A stretch of 64,000 nucleotides of DNA from Brachyspira hampsonii 30446 (GTDB lineage Bacteria; Spirochaetota; Brachyspiria; Brachyspirales; Brachyspiraceae): positions 1,148,299 to 1,212,298 of the forward strand of contig NZ_JH994111.1 of NCBI RefSeq assembly GCF_000316195.1, written 5' to 3'. Position 1 is the stretch's first letter. The number at the start of each line of letters is the position of its first letter. This document shows, one piece after another, positions 1 to 9,268 of the stretch. The position numbers were made by a program, and so were the translations under genes. The notes below the pieces were generated by a model. The model was not told where the DNA came from. It did not search any database and saw only the letters and a program-made list of their open reading frames with translations.

Positions 1-1
1 T

Positions 2-1807
2 AATTCTATTTATGATAGAAAAAATAATACTATAAATGAAGATAAAGATTCTTATTTAGAAGATGAAGATGATATGTATAGAAGCAAGCTGTTAAGCGAT
101 AGAATAGAAATGAAAAAGCATTCATCTGAAACTATAGATGCAAGCGAAATGGCAGACAGAATAGTTTCTATAACTAAAGCATTAAAAGAAAAGAGTGCAA
201 ATAGAAATAATCATTCTTCTAATAATAATTCCGCTCGTTCTTCTATTCAGGAAAATTCATATACTGCAGAAAATGAAAATATTCCTGAAGAATTATTAAA
301 TGATGATAGCAATAATAATACTTCAAAGGTTGTTGAAGAAAAGGCAGAAGATAATAGTAATAGTATAAGAGAAAAAAATGCTGATAATTTTATTCCATTA
401 CCTAATTTTACTAATAATCAGTATTCTAATTTTCAAGGTTCTACATTTGCTAATATGAGAAATCCTATGCTTTCAGATTATTCTAATAATAATAGTTTTT
501 CTCCTATTAATAATTACAGCAATTTTACTAATAATAATGATAATAGCTTTATGAATAACTTTAATAATAATAATGCTATGAATAATCATGCCAATATATA
601 TAATACTAATAATAGCCAGAATAATATTAATAACTCTGTAGATGATAATGTTAAAAAATTGGTTCAGGAACAGATAAGAGATATCATAAAAGAATATTTA
701 GAAACTAATATTCCTAATATAAATTTAAATAAAAATAATTCTAATAATTCTAATGCTTATGAGGAGTTAAAACATCAAAATAAAACTTCTTATTCTATTT
801 CCTCTGAGGAAGATGAAATAAAAAATGCAATAGAAGAAATAAAAGAAAATAGAAGAGAACTAAGAGGAATAAGAGAACATAAAGAACTTAACAGTAATGA
901 AGAAAATAATTTAAAAGAAAATAAAAATACTGTCAGAGATTATTTTAATGATGATATAAAAGAATCAAATTATGATGATGAAGAAAATGATATTGAAAGT
1001 AACTCTAATACAAGTATCGCTGACGGAATGGAAGAGAGCTTTAATTATTTAAGAGACAGAGAGTTTCCGGAAGAGATATTATTAGAGCTGAGAGAATATT
1101 TACTTACATCAAGTAATGCAAGATTTTTTCAATCTAAAGATGTTATCAGAGAAGAGGTAGAAAAATATTTTGCTGAAAGATTAATACTTGCCAATGGTAT
1201 AGAAGTTGGAGCTAAGAAAAAAATCATAGTCTTTGTAGGACCTACCGGTGTAGGAAAAACTACTACAATACCTAAAATAGCAGCTCAGTATATGAAATCC
1301 GGTAAAAAAGTTTCTTTTGTAACTATAGATAATTATAGAATAGCAGCAGTAGATCAGCTTCAAAGATATGCCAGCATAATGAAAGTACCGTTTACAAGTG
1401 CCAGCACTCCTGAAGCTTTGAGAGCAGAGATAAGAAAGATGGATAGTTCTTCATTATTATTTATAGATACTATGGGAAGATCCCCTAAAGGAGCTGAAGA
1501 TATAGTTGCTATGTCAAAATATTTTACCACTGTTGGAAGATTTGATATGGATATTCAGCTTGTTATGAGTGCAACAGCAAAATATAAAGATGCTTTAAAG
1601 ATTTTGAACGGATTTAAACCTACAAATTATAAGGGTGTAATACTTACAAAAGTTGATGAAACAGATTATTTAGCTTCTTCAATTTGTGCTATTACTAAAA
1701 AGAAATTACCTATTACTTATATAACTCATGGACAGGGTGTTCCTAAGGACATATCTACAGCTAAAAAATATGGTTATAAAATAATAGAAGGTCTATTTGG
1801 ACATTAA
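2..1807 (+). CDS. flhF: Flagellar biosynthesis GTPase FlhF, 5' end outside window
   Basis: SRP-family GTPase that, in known bacteria, sets flagellar position and number with FlhG at the inner membrane. The frame is open from base 2, so the true start lies upstream and the first in-frame ATG (74) is probably internal. The C-terminal NG domain is complete. It has P-loop GPTGVGKT at about 1238, DNYRIAAVDQLQRYA after it, DTMGRS (G3) and TKVDETD (G4). Between the N-terminus and the GTPase lies an insert of roughly 250 residues very rich in Asn and Ser, unusually long for FlhF. The downstream flhG follows after 34 bases. The family assignment is secure; the function of the Asn-rich insert is unknown. 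Confidence 0.95.
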   Translation, partial: NSIYDRKNNTINEDKDSYLEDEDDMYRSKLLSDRIEMKKHSSETIDASEMADRIVSITKALKEKSANRNNHSSNNNSARSSIQENSYTAENENIPEELLNDDSNNNTSKVVEEKAEDNSNSIREKNADNFIPLPNFTNNQYSNFQGSTFANMRNPMLSDYSNNNSFSPINNYSNFTNNNDNSFMNNFNNNNAMNNHANIYNTNNSQNNINNSVDDNVKKLVQEQIRDIIKEYLETNIPNINLNKNNSNNSNAYEELKHQNKTSYSISSEEDEIKNAIEEIKENRRELRGIREHKELNSNEENNLKENKNTVRDYFNDDIKESNYDDEENDIESNSNTSIADGMEESFNYLRDREFPEEILLELREYLLTSSNARFFQSKDVIREEVEKYFAERLILANGIEVGAKKKIIVFVGPTGVGKTTTIPKIAAQYMKSGKKVSFVTIDNYRIAAVDQLQRYASIMKVPFTSASTPEALRAEIRKMDSSSLLFIDTMGRSPKGAEDIVAMSKYFTTVGRFDMDIQLVMSATAKYKDALKILNGFKPTNYKGVILTKVDETDYLASSICAITKKKLPITYITHGQGVPKDISTAKKYGYKIIEGLFGH

Positions 1808-1841
1808 AAATAAAAAATAATTAGGAAATTTATAATATATT

Positions 1842-2705
1842 ATGAAAGATCAAGCCGATGAATTAAGAAAAATGATGAGCGTAAAAGATAAACGCCCCCA
1901 GCGTATAATAAGTATAGCCAGCGGTAAGGGCGGTGTAGGTAAAACTAATATAGCAATTAATTTATCCATAGCATTGCAGCAGCTTGGGCAGAATGTGCTT
2001 TTAATTGATGCAGATCTTGGATTGGGTAATGTTAATGTTATACTTGGAAATATGCCGGAATATAATTTGTATCATGTTATTAAGGGTGTGAAAAAAATAC
2101 ATGAGGTTATACTTGAAACAGATTATGGTATAAGATATATAGCAGGAGCTTCTGGATTTTCCTCTTTGGCTAATCTTTCAGGAAGAGCTTTGACTAAATT
2201 AGTTAATAGCATGGATTCTTTAAATGATGCTGATATAATAATAGTTGATACAGGCGCTGGAATTTCTGATAATGTTTTGTATTTTTTGCTTTCTTCAGAT
2301 GAAAGTATAGTAGTTACAACTCCTGAACTTACAGCCATATTAGATGCGTATGGTGTAATAAAATCTATGGCGCCTGAAAATGCAAATGCTGATATAAAAA
2401 TATTGGTTAATAGAGTTACAAAGGCTTCTGAAGGAAAGGAAGTTGGAGATAAAATTATTATGGTAAGTAAAAAATATTTGGATATGGATGTGAAATATTT
2501 AGGACATGTTATGGAAGATAAAACTATTCCTTATGCAGTTTCTCAGCAGCTTCCATTCTATAAGTATGATAATAAATGTCAGGCTTCTATGTCCATATAT
2601 AATATAGCAAAAAGAATAATTGACATGGAATACGATGAAAACAGAGAAGTAAAAGGATTCGGAGGGTTTATGGAATCTTTATTATCTTTTGTAAGTAAAA
2701 AATGA
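1842..2705 (+). CDS. flhG: MinD-like ATPase FlhG (FleN/YlxH)
   Basis: ParA/MinD-type ATPase that partners FlhF in controlling flagellar number and placement at the membrane. The deviant Walker A motif SGKGGVGKTN lies near residue 27, followed by IDADLGLGNVNV, DTGAGIS (Walker B region) and a late NRV segment. The length of 287 residues is normal. It lies directly after flhF and 22 bases before the next gene, as in other spirochaetes, so an operon is likely. Function comes from family and context. Confidence 0.95.
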   Translation: MKDQADELRKMMSVKDKRPQRIISIASGKGGVGKTNIAINLSIALQQLGQNVLLIDADLGLGNVNVILGNMPEYNLYHVIKGVKKIHEVILETDYGIRYIAGASGFSSLANLSGRALTKLVNSMDSLNDADIIIVDTGAGISDNVLYFLLSSDESIVVTTPELTAILDAYGVIKSMAPENANADIKILVNRVTKASEGKEVGDKIIMVSKKYLDMDVKYLGHVMEDKTIPYAVSQQLPFYKYDNKCQASMSIYNIAKRIIDMEYDENREVKGFGGFMESLLSFVSKK

Positions 2706-2727
2706 TAAATGTTAGCAGAGGTAATTT

Positions 2728-3342
2728 ATGAATAATATAGCAGAAAGAGTAAAACAGTATTTTTCATCTAATTTTGGGAAATTAGATGGCATAATATCTA
2801 TTTTAGCATTTATTGTAACATTTATATTATCTGTTATGTATAAGAATAGAATAGATATATCTTTACTTAAAGGACTGCTGTCAGGTCTTATAACTTTAGG
2901 TATATTGTTTTTAATAGGAACGCTTTTAAAAAGATATTTGGGAGATGTTATAGAAAGCAGTAATAGCAGCACTAATATGGATATAGATTATAATCCAATA
3001 GATGATAATTCCATTACAAATAATAATTCTGCTGGTAATGCAGATAAGGCAAGCGATGAATTCAATCCTGATAATATTAGTATATCTGCAGATTCAATAA
3101 ATCTTGATAAAAAGCCTAATACAGATTATCATAGTTCCGGAGCTGATATAGGAGATATAATATCAGGTAAACCTTCTGCTAGCAGCAGTACAAATTACAG
3201 CACTACAAGCAGTACAAGCAGTATGTTTCCTGATAAAAAAGTTTCTGATAATGAAATGAGAAAAGAAGTTCAAGAGGATCCTGAAAAAGTTGCTAAGGCT
3301 GTTAGAACTATGATGGCTAAAGATGAAGAAGATAATAAATAA
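2728..3342 (+). CDS. Small membrane protein in flagellar operon
   Basis: A 204-residue protein not recognised as a named family. Two hydrophobic segments (about residues 18-38 and 47-67) are followed by a long polar, Ser/Asn/Asp-rich low-complexity stretch and a short charged tail containing KVAKAVRTMMAKDEEDNK. The start has an AGAGG site. By topology the tail is probably cytoplasmic. Other spirochaetes have an unassigned membrane protein between flhG and the sigma factor, so a flagellar role is plausible from position alone. The sequence gives no catalytic motif. Confidence 0.8.
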   Translation: MNNIAERVKQYFSSNFGKLDGIISILAFIVTFILSVMYKNRIDISLLKGLLSGLITLGILFLIGTLLKRYLGDVIESSNSSTNMDIDYNPIDDNSITNNNSAGNADKASDEFNPDNISISADSINLDKKPNTDYHSSGADIGDIISGKPSASSSTNYSTTSSTSSMFPDKKVSDNEMRKEVQEDPEKVAKAVRTMMAKDEEDNK

Positions 3343-3383
3343 GATATATTAAAATAAAAAATTTAATAGTTAGGGTAAATATT

Positions 3384-3641
3384 ATGAGAGATGAAGATAA
3401 AATAGCAAATATTACTAATGATAATGAACCTACATCAGGAGATATAAGTGATTCTTGGTATGTTAATGATAATTCTGATGAAATGACCGTAATAGATAGA
3501 TTAAAACCTAATGATAAAATTAATTATGAATATTTTATCAATATGGAATACACAAAGAATAAAATAGTAGATTTATTGAAAAATATGCCTAAAAAGGTTA
3601 CTAAGTCTGCGATAATAATGATACAAGATAAAAATAGATAA
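3384..3641 (+). CDS. Miniature sigma-28 paralogue (internally deleted duplicate)
   Basis: An 85-residue protein visibly derived from the following sigma factor. Its first residues (DKIANITNDNE) match the sigma N-terminus (DKIPNITNENE). From W25 on (SWYVNDNSDEMTVIDRLKPN) it matches the sigma linker around residue 172 (VWYVGDDSNEISVIDTLKSN) up to KNMPKK/KKLPEK. The DNA just upstream, including TAGGGTAAATATTATG, also resembles the fliA leader. Sigma regions 2, 3 and the region 4 helix-turn-helix are missing, so it cannot be a working sigma factor. It has a good ribosome site and an intact frame. It may be a decaying relic or a small regulator; the sequence does not decide. Confidence 0.7.
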   Translation: MRDEDKIANITNDNEPTSGDISDSWYVNDNSDEMTVIDRLKPNDKINYEYFINMEYTKNKIVDLLKNMPKKVTKSAIIMIQDKNR

Positions 3642-3705
3642 TTTTAAACTAAGAAATTATCTATAATAATTATATAGCAAAAAATTAATAACTAGAGTGA
3701 ATATT

Positions 3706-4518
3706 ATGAAGATGAATAAAAAAGATAAAATACCAAATATTACTAATGAGAATGAGCAGGAATATTGGTTGGAGTTTAAAAAGACTCTTTCCCCTCATAT
3801 AAGAGAGGCTCTAATTATTAAATATTCTCCTTTAGTAAAATATGTTGCAAATAAGATCTCTTTTAATATGGGATCTCATAAGCATATTGAATTTCAGGAT
3901 TTAGTGGGCTTTGGATCTTTTGGGCTTATGGATGCTATTGATAAGTATAATCCAAACAGAGATATTAAGTTCAAAACCTATGCAGTTACTAGAATTAGAG
4001 GTGCAATATATGATGAACTTAGAAAATTAGATTATCTTCCTAGATCTATTCGTAAAGATGTTAAAGAAATAGAAAAGGCAAGGGAAATATTAGAAGCTAG
4101 ATTAAGCAGAAATATTAAGCCTCAGGAAATAGCAGATATGCTTGGAATACCAATAAGCAAATATAATGAAACTATGAAAAGGTATATAGAGGCTTCTCCT
4201 ACTTCTTTAAGCGATGTTTGGTATGTAGGTGATGATTCCAATGAAATATCAGTAATAGATACATTGAAATCTAATGACAAAACTAATCCGGAATATTTAG
4301 CAGAAAGAGAAGATGTTAAAAATAAAATAATAGCAGCATTAAAAAAACTTCCGGAAAAAGAACAGCAAGTTCTAATACTATATTATTATGATGATCTTAC
4401 TTTAAAAGAGATAGGCAAAGTATTGGATGTTTCAGAAAGCAGAATATCACAGATTCATACAAAAGCTATACAGCAGTTAAAATATAGTCTTTCTGAGATA
4501 AAAAAACAATTATTATAA
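3706..4518 (+). CDS. fliA: Flagellar sigma factor sigma-28 (FliA/WhiG)
   Basis: RNA polymerase sigma factor for late flagellar and motility genes. Region 2 includes QDLVGFGSFGLMDAIDKYNP and FKTYAVTRIRGAIYDELRK. Region 3 is at KDVKEIEKAREILEARL. Region 4 has LPEKEQQVLILYYYDDLTLKEIG and a SESRISQIHTKA recognition helix. I chose ATG 3706 (270 residues). A GTG nine bases upstream is also in frame, but the AGAGTG site and the parallel start of the miniature copy favour 3706. It sits in the flhF-flhG cluster as in other spirochaetes. Confidence 0.92.
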   Translation: MKMNKKDKIPNITNENEQEYWLEFKKTLSPHIREALIIKYSPLVKYVANKISFNMGSHKHIEFQDLVGFGSFGLMDAIDKYNPNRDIKFKTYAVTRIRGAIYDELRKLDYLPRSIRKDVKEIEKAREILEARLSRNIKPQEIADMLGIPISKYNETMKRYIEASPTSLSDVWYVGDDSNEISVIDTLKSNDKTNPEYLAEREDVKNKIIAALKKLPEKEQQVLILYYYDDLTLKEIGKVLDVSESRISQIHTKAIQQLKYSLSEIKKQLL

Positions 4519-4533
4519 AAATAGGTGATTTTT

Positions 4534-6510
4534 ATGAATGAATTAAAAAGAAAAATATTGCAAAGTGATTTTTATAAAGATATTTACAATAATAAAAATA
4601 CTCGTTCAGTAGAATTATCGGTTGCTTCTTTAGAGCGAGGTATGCAGGAAGCGGCTGCTATATTTCAATGTCCTATTTATGAATTAAGCTACAAAGTTCT
4701 TGAAGACGGCAGCAAGGGCTTTTTCAATATAGGAGCTAAGCCTTTTTTGGTAAGATATACCCATATTACCTATGATAAATCTGAAATGGGAGTGGGTAAA
4801 GCTGATAATTATGAAGAGGTATATGAAGGAAATTCAGAAAAAGAAGTAGTAGTAAATAAAGATACAGAAATAATAGTAAGAGTTAAGAGAGACGGTGTAT
4901 TTTTAAAAGTTAATCCTCCTGTAGGAGAGGGCAAAAAAATAGAAGATATTACAGCATTGGAAGAAAAATTAATAGATGCAGGTATAAAAGAATATGATTC
5001 TCATTTAGCTAAACAAATGCTTCATGAACAGACAGGAGAATATAAAAAAATAGCTGAATGGGATATATCTAAATCTGTTAATAATGCCAAAATCAGCTAT
5101 ACAATAACAGAAGATAAAATGCGTGCCTATGTTACAGTTACTAAGCCTTCTAAAGGCGGAAGAGAAATGGATTTACAAGATGTTAAAGAACTTCTTGAAA
5201 ACAGCGGTGTAACTTTTGGCTTTCAAGAAGAAAATGTACAAAAATGTTTAGAGGAAGGTACTTTCAATATACCTATACTTGCTGCAGAAGGCCGTCCTCC
5301 TGTGAATGGACAGAATGCCAAAATAGAATATCTAGTAAATGTAAATAAAAAAGTAATTCCTAAATTTATAGGTGAAGATCAAAGCATAGATTATAAAGAT
5401 TTAACTATAGTTGAGAATGTAGAGCAAGGTCAGAAATTAGCTAGAAAAACTCCTGCTACAGATGGGGAAGCTGGAAGAACCGTATTAGGAGTAAAGATAG
5501 AAACAAAAAGCGGAAAAGATATTGAAATCAAAGAAATAGTTGGTGATAATGTTGAGCTTTCAGAAGACGGTGACTATATTATAGCTTCTATAAGCGGACA
5601 GGTTGTACTTAAAGGAAAACTTTTAAGTGTAGAACCGATATTTGAAGTAGCTGGAGATGTAGGACCTGAGACAGGAAACATTAATTTTATAGGAAGCGTT
5701 GTTGTTAAAGGAAGTGTGAGCGATAATTATTCTATTAAGGCAGAAGGTAATATTGATGTACATGGAACTGTTGGTAAATGTGATCTTGAATCTAAGGGAG
5801 ACATTATGGTCAAACTTGGTATTCAAGGAAATGAAAATAGTCATGTAATAGCAGGAGGAGATGTTATAGCTAAATTTATACAATTCTCTAATGTTCAAGC
5901 TGGAAATAATGTTGTAGTTACTGAGGCGATACTTAATTCCAATATTGATGCTGATAATAGAATAATACTTATAGGTAAAAGAGCTTCAGCAAGCGGCGGA
6001 AGATTAAGAGCATTAAGAGAGGTTAATGGTAAAGTATTAGGTTCTCAAGCAGGTGCTAAAACATATATAGAAACAGGAATAAGCCCAGCAAAAAGACGAG
6101 CAGTAGATGATTTAGATAATGAAAAAGCAGAATTAGATATTTCTATAGAAGAAACCGAAAGAAATATAAAATCTCTTGAACAGGCTGGAAAACTTAAAAA
6201 ACTTGATGATGAAAAAAAAGAGCAGCTTCAAAGTTATAAAGAACAGTTAGAACAGGCTAATACTAGAAGAGAAGAAATAGTATTAAATAGAGAAGCTTTA
6301 ATTCAGGAAATGGAAATAGAAAAAGTTGAATCTACAGTAAGTGCCGGTAAAGAAATGCTTCCGGGTGTAGAACTGCTTATAGGAAATGCTGAGTTTTCTA
6401 TAAGACAAAGTTATAAAGCTATTACATTCTTTGAGCAAGATGGTATGATTCAGACTGAAAAATATAGAGGCGAACCTAAAAATGAAAGAAAAGAAGATAA
6501 TGAAGAGTAG
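4534..6510 (+). CDS. DUF342/FapA-type protein with Jag-N domain
   Basis: A 658-residue cytoplasmic protein. Near the N-terminus, SLERGMQEAAAIFQCPIYEL and GFFNIGAKPF are typical of a Jag-N domain. The middle is a DUF342 (FapA) repetitive beta region rich in G-D-V turns (VAGDVGPETGNINFIGSVVV, ISGQVVLKG). The end is coiled coil (about residues 520-620) with many E, K and Q. The ATG at 4534 follows ATAGGTG; the in-frame GTG at 4525 is less likely. DUF342 proteins follow the flagellar sigma gene in other spirochaetes, but their biochemical role is not established. Confidence 0.85.
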   Translation: MNELKRKILQSDFYKDIYNNKNTRSVELSVASLERGMQEAAAIFQCPIYELSYKVLEDGSKGFFNIGAKPFLVRYTHITYDKSEMGVGKADNYEEVYEGNSEKEVVVNKDTEIIVRVKRDGVFLKVNPPVGEGKKIEDITALEEKLIDAGIKEYDSHLAKQMLHEQTGEYKKIAEWDISKSVNNAKISYTITEDKMRAYVTVTKPSKGGREMDLQDVKELLENSGVTFGFQEENVQKCLEEGTFNIPILAAEGRPPVNGQNAKIEYLVNVNKKVIPKFIGEDQSIDYKDLTIVENVEQGQKLARKTPATDGEAGRTVLGVKIETKSGKDIEIKEIVGDNVELSEDGDYIIASISGQVVLKGKLLSVEPIFEVAGDVGPETGNINFIGSVVVKGSVSDNYSIKAEGNIDVHGTVGKCDLESKGDIMVKLGIQGNENSHVIAGGDVIAKFIQFSNVQAGNNVVVTEAILNSNIDADNRIILIGKRASASGGRLRALREVNGKVLGSQAGAKTYIETGISPAKRRAVDDLDNEKAELDISIEETERNIKSLEQAGKLKKLDDEKKEQLQSYKEQLEQANTRREEIVLNREALIQEMEIEKVESTVSAGKEMLPGVELLIGNAEFSIRQSYKAITFFEQDGMIQTEKYRGEPKNERKEDNEE

Positions 6511-6525
6511 TGATTAGGAGATAAT

Positions 6526-7490
6526 ATGTCTTTAAAAATAAATGATTTTTACAGAGCAGCTATAGATTGTGCCATTGATGCTGATCCTAGAGGAAGGGAA
6601 ACTGTAGAAAAAGAGCTTAACAATATAAAAAAAAATTATGATAAATTAGATGAGAAAAATAGAGAATATTTTGATAAAGACACTCTTTTTAATCCTTATT
6701 CAGATACTAGAATATTAAATATTGCTGAAGATAAAGATATAAAAAAAATTCTATGCGGTATAGATATGCAGACATCTGAATTACTTTTGGCTGATAGATT
6801 AAATGAAAAGAATTATAATATCGATTTAGTTATAACACATCATCCAAATGGATATGGATTTGTTAATTTTTATGATGTTATAACTATGCAGGCTGAAAAA
6901 ATGCTTTGCATGATGTTGCTGTAAATGTTTCCGAAGGATTAACTAATAAAAGACTTAATGAAGTAAGCCGTTCTGTTTTTTCTTCTAACCATTATAGAGA
7001 TGTGGATGCTGCAAGACTTCTTAAATTAAATTATATGTGTATGCATACTGTTGCTGATAATTTTGTAGAATCTTTTTTAACTGAAAAGATTAAAAAAGAA
7101 AATGCATATACATTATCAGATATTATTGATATTTTATATACTATAGACGAATATAAAATATCTGCTAAAAGATTTAATCCTCCTAAAATATTTAATGGTT
7201 CTAATAAATCTAAAGTAGGAAAATTTATAGTGGATATGACAGGAGGGGCGTCTTTTGATATAGGAATGATTGAGGCTCTATCAAAGGCTGGTGTAAGTAC
7301 CATTGTAATGATGAATATATCGGACAGACTTCTAGATGAGTGCAGAAAATATTATATTAATATTGTATGTGCCGGACATATATCAAGCGATAGTTTGGGA
7401 ATAAATTTATTATTTAAAGCTATAAAAGATAAAACTAAAGAAGATTTCGAGATTATACCTGCTTCAGGATATATTTTTGTAGAGAAATAA
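6526..7490 (+). pseudogene. NIF3/DUF34-like protein, split by a frameshift at an A6 run
   Basis: Two adjacent frames together encode one NIF3 (DUF34) metal-binding protein of about 321 residues. The first frame (6526-6924) holds CGIDMQTSE and the metal-site motif VITHHPNGYG, ends in DVITMQAEK and then runs into a stop. The second frame (to 7490) continues with HDVAVNVSEGLTNKRLNEV and has the C-terminal metal motif CAGHISSDSLGINL. The break falls at six As (6896-6901). One extra A would restore a single frame reading EKNALHDVAVNV. It may be a sequencing error, a phase-variable or recently broken gene, or one rescued by slippage on the A run. NIF3 proteins bind two metals; their cellular role is unsettled. 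Confidence 0.8.
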
Positions 7491-7517
7491 AGTGCATATA
7501 AAAAGAGAGATTTATTT

Positions 7518-8183
7518 ATGCCTAAATATGTTAATATATTATTTGATCTTGACGGGACAATTACTGATTCAGCACCGGGTATAATGAATGGTATTTTATA
7601 TGGAATAAAAAAAATAAATGAGCTATATAATTTAAATATCAATATTCCTGATAATGATACTTTAAGAAAATTTATCGGTCCTCCTCTTGATGCTAGTTTT
7701 AAAAAATATTGTTTAGATGATGAAAAATTATCACTTGATTTTATAAAGTTTTACAGAGAAGATTATAACGGCAATGATGGTTTATTTAACTGCACACTTT
7801 ATGATGGTATATATGATTTGATTAAAACATTGTATGAAAATAATTATAGAGTATTTTTGGCTACTGCTAAACCTAAAGAATCAGCTCTAAGAATAATTGA
7901 ACATTTTTCTATGACAATTTTTTTTACTAATTTTTATGCTCCTATACTAGGAGGAAAAATTAAAAGTAAATTAGATGTATTGAAAGAAGCATTAGAAAAA
8001 GAAAATTTTGAAAAAGACAAAACTATAATGATAGGAGATAGAATAGATGATATAGATGCTGCTAAGAATGTTGGTATTGATTCTATTGCTGTTAAATATG
8101 GTTTTGGAAATGACGAAGAGTTTAAAAATGCTTCATATATAGTAAATAATACAAAAGAAATATTTGATATATTAAGTAAGTAA
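7518..8183 (+). CDS. HAD-family phosphatase, phosphoglycolate phosphatase-like
   Basis: A 221-residue cytoplasmic hydrolase of the haloacid dehalogenase superfamily. Motif I is FDLDGTITDSAPG (nucleophile Asp), motif II is the Thr in ATAKPKES, motif III is Lys in GGKIKSK, and motif IV is IGDRIDDIDAAKN. The helical cap between motifs I and II fits the Gph/PpaX-like subgroup. The substrate is not determined by sequence, and phosphoglycolate or pyrophosphate are both possible. It ends inside the 3' end of the convergent recO gene (12-base overlap). Confidence 0.88.
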   Translation: MPKYVNILFDLDGTITDSAPGIMNGILYGIKKINELYNLNINIPDNDTLRKFIGPPLDASFKKYCLDDEKLSLDFIKFYREDYNGNDGLFNCTLYDGIYDLIKTLYENNYRVFLATAKPKESALRIIEHFSMTIFFTNFYAPILGGKIKSKLDVLKEALEKENFEKDKTIMIGDRIDDIDAAKNVGIDSIAVKYGFGNDEEFKNASYIVNNTKEIFDILSK

Positions 8184-8957
8184 AATTTCTTCTAATACTT
8201 TCTTGCTTTTTATTATTCTATTTATATGATTGAATATTGATTTATTCATTATATCTTTTAGATTGTCTATAGAATCATTATATATTTTTTTTAAATCTTC
8301 ATTGTATATTATTTCTATTAGAGATGTATGCTTTATTATTTTCATAAAGACTATGTCATATTCTGTTATACTTATAGAATCTTTAATTAGATTTCGGCAT
8401 TTTCGGCATATTAATCCGCCTTCCAATATAGAATAATATAATAAATCATTATTTTTTCCGCATATTGTACATTTATCTAAATGAGGTGATATTCCTGCTA
8501 TATGCAAAGTTTTCATTTCAAATGCACGCATTAAAATATCTATATAGATTTTTTTTATTTTATCATCATTGCTGTAATTTTCTTCCAAACTTTCCAAAGC
8601 ATTTAATGTTTTTTCCATTAAAATGAAATATCTATTATCAAAGTCTTTAGCACAGTATAGTAGCACTTCTCTGATATAGAATACGGCTAAAGATGAATAT
8701 ATAGATTTTTCTAACAATTTATAATTTTTTATAATAGAAGATTCTTTTAATATAGACAGCTGATTATATTTTTTTTCATATATATTTATATTTAATTTTG
8801 ATATGCTTTCCAAATCGGATCCGAAAGCTTTTGAGTTATTTTTTGCTTTATGACATATTGCCTGCATTATGGAATTATCTGTAAGAAAAGATGCTATTAT
8901 AGATGATGTTTTGTATATGTTGTATGAGAGTATAAATGCTTCAGTATTTTTTATCAA
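8172..8957 (-). CDS. recO: DNA repair protein RecO
   Basis: RecO loads RecA on gapped DNA with RecR in the RecFOR pathway. The N-terminal OB-fold start is typical (EAFILSYNIYKTSSIIASFL), and the C-terminal half has a four-cysteine zinc site (CTICGK, then CRKC). Its length of 261 residues is normal. Translation appears to start at TTG 8957, with AGGG eight bases upstream; no ATG fits better. It converges on the HAD phosphatase gene and overlaps its end. Confidence 0.88.
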   Translation of the reverse strand: MIKNTEAFILSYNIYKTSSIIASFLTDNSIMQAICHKAKNNSKAFGSDLESISKLNINIYEKKYNQLSILKESSIIKNYKLLEKSIYSSLAVFYIREVLLYCAKDFDNRYFILMEKTLNALESLEENYSNDDKIKKIYIDILMRAFEMKTLHIAGISPHLDKCTICGKNNDLLYYSILEGGLICRKCRNLIKDSISITEYDIVFMKIIKHTSLIEIIYNEDLKKIYNDSIDNLKDIMNKSIFNHINRIIKSKKVLEEILLT

Positions 8958-8980
8958 TATTATTCCCTAAACTAGTATAT

Positions 8981-9018
8981 AAAAATAGGGCAGGTCTAAT
9001 ATTATTAAAACCCACCCC
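8981..9018 (-). terminator. Rho-independent terminator after the ferredoxin gene
   Basis: On the minus strand GGGTGGGT (9017-9010) pairs with ACCTGCCC (8995-8988), including G-U pairs, followed by TATTTTTATA. It lies 21 bases past the ferredoxin stop and just ahead of recO. Confidence 0.65.
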
Positions 9019-9038
9019 AGATATGCCTTCAGCAGCAA

Positions 9039-9206
9039 TTAAGCTGGATGTATAGCATTGCTTGGACAAACAGCTTCACAAGCAGCACAATCAGTGCATT
9101 TGTCAGGATCTATCACATAGATACTTCCTTCACTAATAGCATCGAATGCACATTCAGGAATACATGATCCGCAAGCTACACAATCGTTATTTATAACACG
9201 TGGCAT
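9039..9206 (-). CDS. 2[4Fe-4S] ferredoxin, 55 residues
   Basis: A bacterial-type small electron carrier of the cytoplasm. Two cluster motifs are present: CVACGSCIPEC near residue 9 and CTDCAACEAVCP near residue 37, i.e. two C-x2-C-x2-C-x3-C sets. It starts MPRVINNDCV and ends SNAIHPA. The ATG follows a strong GGAGGTC site. A consensus promoter lies about 35 bases upstream and a terminator follows, so it is a single-gene unit. Likely partners are pyruvate:ferredoxin oxidoreductase or hydrogenase, by family knowledge only. Confidence 0.95.
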   Translation of the reverse strand: MPRVINNDCVACGSCIPECAFDAISEGSIYVIDPDKCTDCAACEAVCPSNAIHPA

Positions 9207-9239
9207 AATTGACCTCCATAAAAATTAAACTGTTCGGTT

Positions 9240-9268
9240 ATTATAACATAGTTTAATAATGAAATCAA
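9240..9268 (-). promoter_or_regulatory. Sigma-70-type promoter of the ferredoxin gene
   Basis: Reading the minus strand, TTGATT (9268-9263), a 17-base spacer and TATAAT (9245-9240) sit upstream of the ferredoxin start. A near-exact 12-base direct repeat lies just upstream of the -35 box (9275-9308). Confidence 0.75.

Noticed and set aside
6896-6903. Classical -1 programmed frameshift site in the NIF3-like gene
   Set aside because: The heptamer does not fit X_XXY_YYZ and no downstream stimulator is evident. Simple A-run slippage or an error is more likely.
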